DNA of 13,861 bases, from NCBI GenBank assembly GCA_965370435.1, contig CBDUUP010000082.1, forward strand, positions 1 through 13,861. Direction: 5' to 3'. The translations under genes and the position numbers were made by a program. Position 1 is the first letter of the stretch. The number at the start of each line of letters is the position of its first letter. The stretch comes from CBDUUP01 sp965370435. Its GTDB lineage: Bacteria > Chloroflexota > Anaerolineae > Anaerolineales > UBA11579. This document shows, one piece after another, positions 11,760 to 13,861 of this stretch. The notes under the pieces are model-generated. The model ran no database searches. It saw only the letters and a program-made list of their open reading frames with translations, and was not told where the DNA came from.

Positions 11760-12982
11760 ACTTCTGGCAATCCTTTATTGAAGCCCTGGAGAGCCTGTAC
11801 TCCAACAAGATGCGCTCCGCTTTAACCATCCTGGGCATCGTGATCGGCGTGGGGGCGGTGATCGCCATGCTCGCCATCGGCACCGGGGCGGAGAACTCCA
11901 TCACGGGAGAGATCGAAGGGATCGGCACCAACCTGGTGTTCATTTTCCGGGGCGGCTCGGACGAGGTGCGCAATCCCAAACCCCTCACCCTGGGCGACGC
12001 CGACGCCATCTCCGACCCCTTCGCGGCGCCCTCCGTGGTGGGAGTGGCCCCTTTCCTGCAAGGCAGCGGTGAGGTGAACTTCGCCGGGGAAACCAAAACC
12101 ACCACCATCATCGGCGTCACACCTGACTACGGCCCGGTCCGCAACACCGCCTTGTCGGAGGGAGAATTCATCTCCGACGTTCATATGCTGGGGCAGGCGG
12201 CGGTCGTCATCCTGGGCACTGACGTGGCCGAGGCTCTCTTTGGCCGCACTGAGGGGTTGGTGGGCGAGAGCATCCGCATTGAGGGCCAGCCTTTTCGGGT
12301 CATTGGGGTGCTGGAATCCAAGGGCGGCTCGGCAATGGGCAGCCAGGATGACCAGATATTGATTCCCCTGACCACCGCCCAGACCCGCATCCTGCGCCGT
12401 TCCACCCGCGACCGGGTGGACGTGATCCTCATCCAGGCCATCAACGCTGATTCGGTGGAGCAGGCCAGCGAAGAAGCGGCCCAGATTCTCCGCGCCCGCC
12501 ATCGCACGCCCCTGGGCTTGGATGACTTCACCCTTTTCTCCCAGCAAGACTTCATCGCCACCGCTCAGACCATCACCGGCGTGTTGACCATCTTCCTGGG
12601 CGGCGTCGCCGGGATCTCGCTTTTGGTGGGCGGCATCGGCATCATGAACATCATGCTGGTCTCGGTGATCGAGCGCACTCGCGAGATCGGCCTGCGCAAA
12701 GCGATGGGCGCCCGCAAGAACGACATCATGATCCAGTTCCTGGTTGAGTCTTCCCTGCTCAGTATGGTGGGCGGCATTCTGGGCATTATGCTGGGGTGGG
12801 GGATCGCCTCGCTGGTGGGACTGATCGCCGCCAACGCCGACGCCAACATCGTCCCCGTCATCGGGATGGACGCGGTGCTTCTGGCGACCCTGTTCTCCAC
12901 CGCCGTAGGCCTGTTCTTCGGCATCTACCCCGCCAACCGCGCCGCCAACCTGGAGCCTGTGGAGGCGTTGAGGTACGAGTAA
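11756..12982 (+). CDS. ABC transporter permease, MacB/FtsX type
   Basis: This 408-residue permease has four transmembrane helices: one at 21-43 and three at about 274-302, 330-357 and 372-392. A large extracytoplasmic MacB core domain occupies 45-270. The N-terminal pattern SALTILGIVIGVGAVIAM and the coupling segment ERTREIGLRKAMGA (306-319) identify the family, as does the C-terminal PANRAANLEPVEALRYE. Type VII ABC transporters of this kind move or extract substrates by mechanotransmission rather than by a classic pore. Together with the adaptors they would export an amphiphile, peptide or antibiotic-like molecule, or act on an envelope lipid or lipoprotein. It is the last gene of the operon. 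The substrate is not deducible. Confidence 0.94.
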   Translation: MNFWQSFIEALESLYSNKMRSALTILGIVIGVGAVIAMLAIGTGAENSITGEIEGIGTNLVFIFRGGSDEVRNPKPLTLGDADAISDPFAAPSVVGVAPFLQGSGEVNFAGETKTTTIIGVTPDYGPVRNTALSEGEFISDVHMLGQAAVVILGTDVAEALFGRTEGLVGESIRIEGQPFRVIGVLESKGGSAMGSQDDQILIPLTTAQTRILRRSTRDRVDVILIQAINADSVEQASEEAAQILRARHRTPLGLDDFTLFSQQDFIATAQTITGVLTIFLGGVAGISLLVGGIGIMNIMLVSVIERTREIGLRKAMGARKNDIMIQFLVESSLLSMVGGILGIMLGWGIASLVGLIAANADANIVPVIGMDAVLLATLFSTAVGLFFGIYPANRAANLEPVEALRYE

Positions 12983-13032
12983 AAAATATTACACGACTAA
13001 GGCGCAAAAGCACTAAGAAAAACATTCTTGTA

Positions 13033-13055
13033 GGGGCGGGGCATGTCCCCGCCCC
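13033..13055. terminator. GC-rich hairpin (9-bp perfect stem) after the export operon
   Basis: GGGGCGGGG, loop CATGT, CCCCGCCCC. It is 50 bases past the permease stop and could end the operon transcript, but only a broken T-run (ATTGCGTTT) follows. Hairpins of this GGGGCGGG type recur between genes in environmental genomes, so it may instead be a dispersed repeat. Confidence 0.5.
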
Positions 13056-13069
13056 ATTGCGTTTAAATA

Positions 13070-13197
13070 TGTCATTCCAAGGAAGGCAGCGCAGCCGCTC
13101 GATGAGGAATCCTTGTGAAGGCAGAAAATTTTTTTCTTGTCAGGTGATAAGAGACCGTGGAATCAAAGATTCCTCGGCCTCCGGCCTCGGAATGACA
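13070..13197. repeat. REP/MITE-like element with nested inverted repeats
   Basis: The outer ends TGTCATTCC (13070-13078) and GGAATGACA (13189-13197) are perfect complements, and pairing continues imperfectly inward (14 of 17). An inner pair GAGGAATC (13104-13111) and GATTCCTC (13168-13175) is also perfect. The whole could fold into one long cruciform. It encodes no protein. GTCATTCC-ended palindromic elements are common dispersed repeats in environmental bacteria. Confidence 0.65.
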
Positions 13198-13206
13198 GAA
13201 TCAGTG

Positions 13207-13228
13207 CATTGAGTATTGAGCCTCAATG
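13207..13228. repeat. Short hairpin (CATTGAG-8-CTCAATG)
   Basis: Perfect seven-base arms with an eight-base loop, ten bases past the REP-like element. Possibly part of the same mobile repeat or a terminator. No T-tract follows. Confidence 0.35.
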
Positions 13229-13303
13229 TTATGACGCGTTACCGGGACAGGTTTTCTGTCGTATATTGTGACTTAGGCTGTTGAAAAAGTGGTTCTGATT
13301 TAT

Positions 13304-13312
13304 TGGTATAAT
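13304..13312 (+). promoter_or_regulatory. Candidate extended -10 promoter upstream of katG
   Basis: TGGTATAAT is an extended -10 (TGN plus perfect TATAAT). A TTGAAA at 13281-13286 is 20 bases upstream, too far for a normal -35, so only the extended element supports it. It would give a leader of about 240 bases. Confidence 0.4.
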
Positions 13313-13355
13313 CTAATATCGTGAAAGTTTATCGGATTAGCTCCAGTATTTCACA

Positions 13356-13364
13356 TTATGCACA
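13356..13364. promoter_or_regulatory. TTATGCACA site, left copy (possible regulator site)
   Basis: TTATGCACA occurs here and, inverted, at 13522-13530, on either side of the proximal katG promoter. The left copy also forms GCACA-5-TGTGC with the bases up to 13374. This is a candidate binding site for an unseen regulator, judged only on repetition and position. Confidence 0.4.
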
Positions 13365-13400
13365 GAATTTGTGCTAATAATTTTCTTATGAGAGACATTA

Positions 13401-13423
13401 TCAAAATTTTATACTAATTTTGA
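13401..13423. promoter_or_regulatory. Perfect 8-bp inverted repeat at the katG promoter (candidate operator)
   Basis: TCAAAATT, seven bases, AATTTTGA. It covers the weak -35 and spacer of the proximal promoter, a good place for repression. Its AT-rich symmetry suits a Fur/PerR- or OxyR-type peroxide regulator, but it does not match the PerR consensus closely, so the factor is open. Confidence 0.5.
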
Positions 13424-13435
13424 TTCGGATATAAT
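13408..13435 (+). promoter_or_regulatory. Proximal katG promoter
   Basis: TTTATA (13408-13413, four of six), 16 bases, then a perfect TATAAT (13430-13435). The transcript would start near 13442, about 115 bases before katG. It overlaps the inverted repeat at 13401-13423. Confidence 0.5.
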
Positions 13436-13505
13436 GTATTTGATGGATTTCGCGCATTAGATGTTGGATTATCAACCCGTTAGCTAGATGGGCAGCGAAA
13501 CACCA

Positions 13506-13530
13506 TTATGCATAGCAGCACTGTGCATAA
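13506..13530. promoter_or_regulatory. TTATGCA...TGCATAA dyad in the katG leader
   Basis: Perfect seven-base arms around 11 bases. The right arm extends to TGTGCATAA, the inverse of the site at 13356-13364. It ends 14 bases before the AGGAG of katG, so it could be a leader hairpin affecting translation or a second regulator site. Confidence 0.4.
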
Positions 13531-13557
13531 GTTCAGACAACGAAAGGAGACAACCTT

Positions 13558-13861
13558 ATGAATGAAGATAGCAAGTACCAGGTAACGGGCGGAGCTAACA
13601 ATCCCATTACCGGCGGTGGCACGACGAACCGGGACTGGTGGCCGAACCTGTTGAACCTCAATATTCTTCATCAGCGCTCGCACAAGAGCAATCCGATGGG
13701 CGAGGCGTTCAACTACGCTGAGGAATTCAAGAAACTCGACTTGGTGACCCTTAAGAAGGACCTCTATGCGCTGATGACCGACTCGCAGGATTGGTGGCCG
13801 GCGGATTACGGTCACTACGGGGGGCTCTTCATCCGCATGGCGTGGCACAGCGCAGGCACCT
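13558..13861 (+). CDS. katG: Catalase-peroxidase, N-terminal part (cut by window end)
   Basis: The first 101 residues of a bifunctional haem catalase-peroxidase that removes hydrogen peroxide; the full protein is usually about 720-750 residues. The sequence is typical: GGGTTNRDWWPNLLNLNILH, then DWWPADYGHYGGLFIRMAWH. The distal haem triad is present as Arg93, Trp96 and His97 in FIRMAWHSAGT, with the R/W/H spacing seen in E. coli and mycobacterial KatG. The start ATG at 13558 follows AAAGGAGA at eight bases, a strong ribosome site. The gene has its own promoter region with several dyads. A peroxide-removing enzyme near oxygen-labile dehydratases suggests an anaerobe that meets oxygen, though the two loci are 8 kb apart. 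Confidence 0.95.
   Translation, partial: MNEDSKYQVTGGANNPITGGGTTNRDWWPNLLNLNILHQRSHKSNPMGEAFNYAEEFKKLDLVTLKKDLYALMTDSQDWWPADYGHYGGLFIRMAWHSAGT

Noticed and set aside
12796..13212. Plus-strand ORF running from the permease end through the REP-like element
   Set aside because: It is out of frame with the permease in the first part and reads through non-coding repeats in the second.
13480..13848. Minus-strand ORF of 122 codons overlapping katG
   Set aside because: Antisense to the unmistakable start of katG.

Overview
The window reads as a piece of a GC-rich anaerobic or aerotolerant bacterial chromosome. I suspect a Chloroflexota (Anaerolineae-like) genome, with moderate to low confidence. 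The basis is the mix of oxygen-sensitive CoA dehydratases, MacAB-like genes with tandem adaptors and no outer-membrane partner in view, and many short-word tandem repeats between genes. No rRNA or other taxonomic marker is present, so this is inference.

Region A (1-5264) is a divergent CoA-dehydratase locus. On the minus strand, a tightly overlapping operon encodes two 2-hydroxyacyl-CoA dehydratase (HgdA/B, BcrB/C family) subunits and their ATP-driven [4Fe-4S] activator (HgdC/BadF family). A small two-helix membrane protein follows. That small gene lies between two copies of a 31-bp degenerate repeat, and the extreme left edge holds an exact 39-bp copy of part of the activator gene. On the plus strand, across a 153-bp promoter region, is a 4-hydroxybutyryl-CoA dehydratase-type flavoprotein with all four iron-sulfur ligands at canonical spacing. 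Both enzyme types remove water from unactivated positions of hydroxyacyl-CoAs by radical chemistry and commonly feed crotonyl-CoA-type fermentation routes.

Region B (5265-7330) is an accessory scar. It holds dyad-rich intergenic DNA, a small unknown ORF whose frame continues past a stop codon, an aminoglycoside-phosphotransferase-fold kinase, the N-terminal stub of a SIR2-like (defence-type) protein, the 5' stub of a lipoprotein gene with an intact ribosome binding site, and an imperfect inverted repeat of CACGAAG words.

Region C (7340-12982) is one export operon: marR, adaptor 1, adaptor 2, ABC ATPase, FtsX/MacB permease. It starts at a TTGACA-17-TAAATT promoter overlapped by a perfect MarR-like palindrome, which suggests autoregulation. 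The two adaptors are tandem paralogues separated by two heptanucleotide repeat arrays. The last three genes are joined by ATGA overlaps.

Region D (12983-13861) is a 575-bp intergenic stretch with a GC-rich hairpin, a REP-like element with nested inverted repeats, and a richly patterned regulatory region. It leads into the start of a catalase-peroxidase gene (katG) that is cut by the window end.
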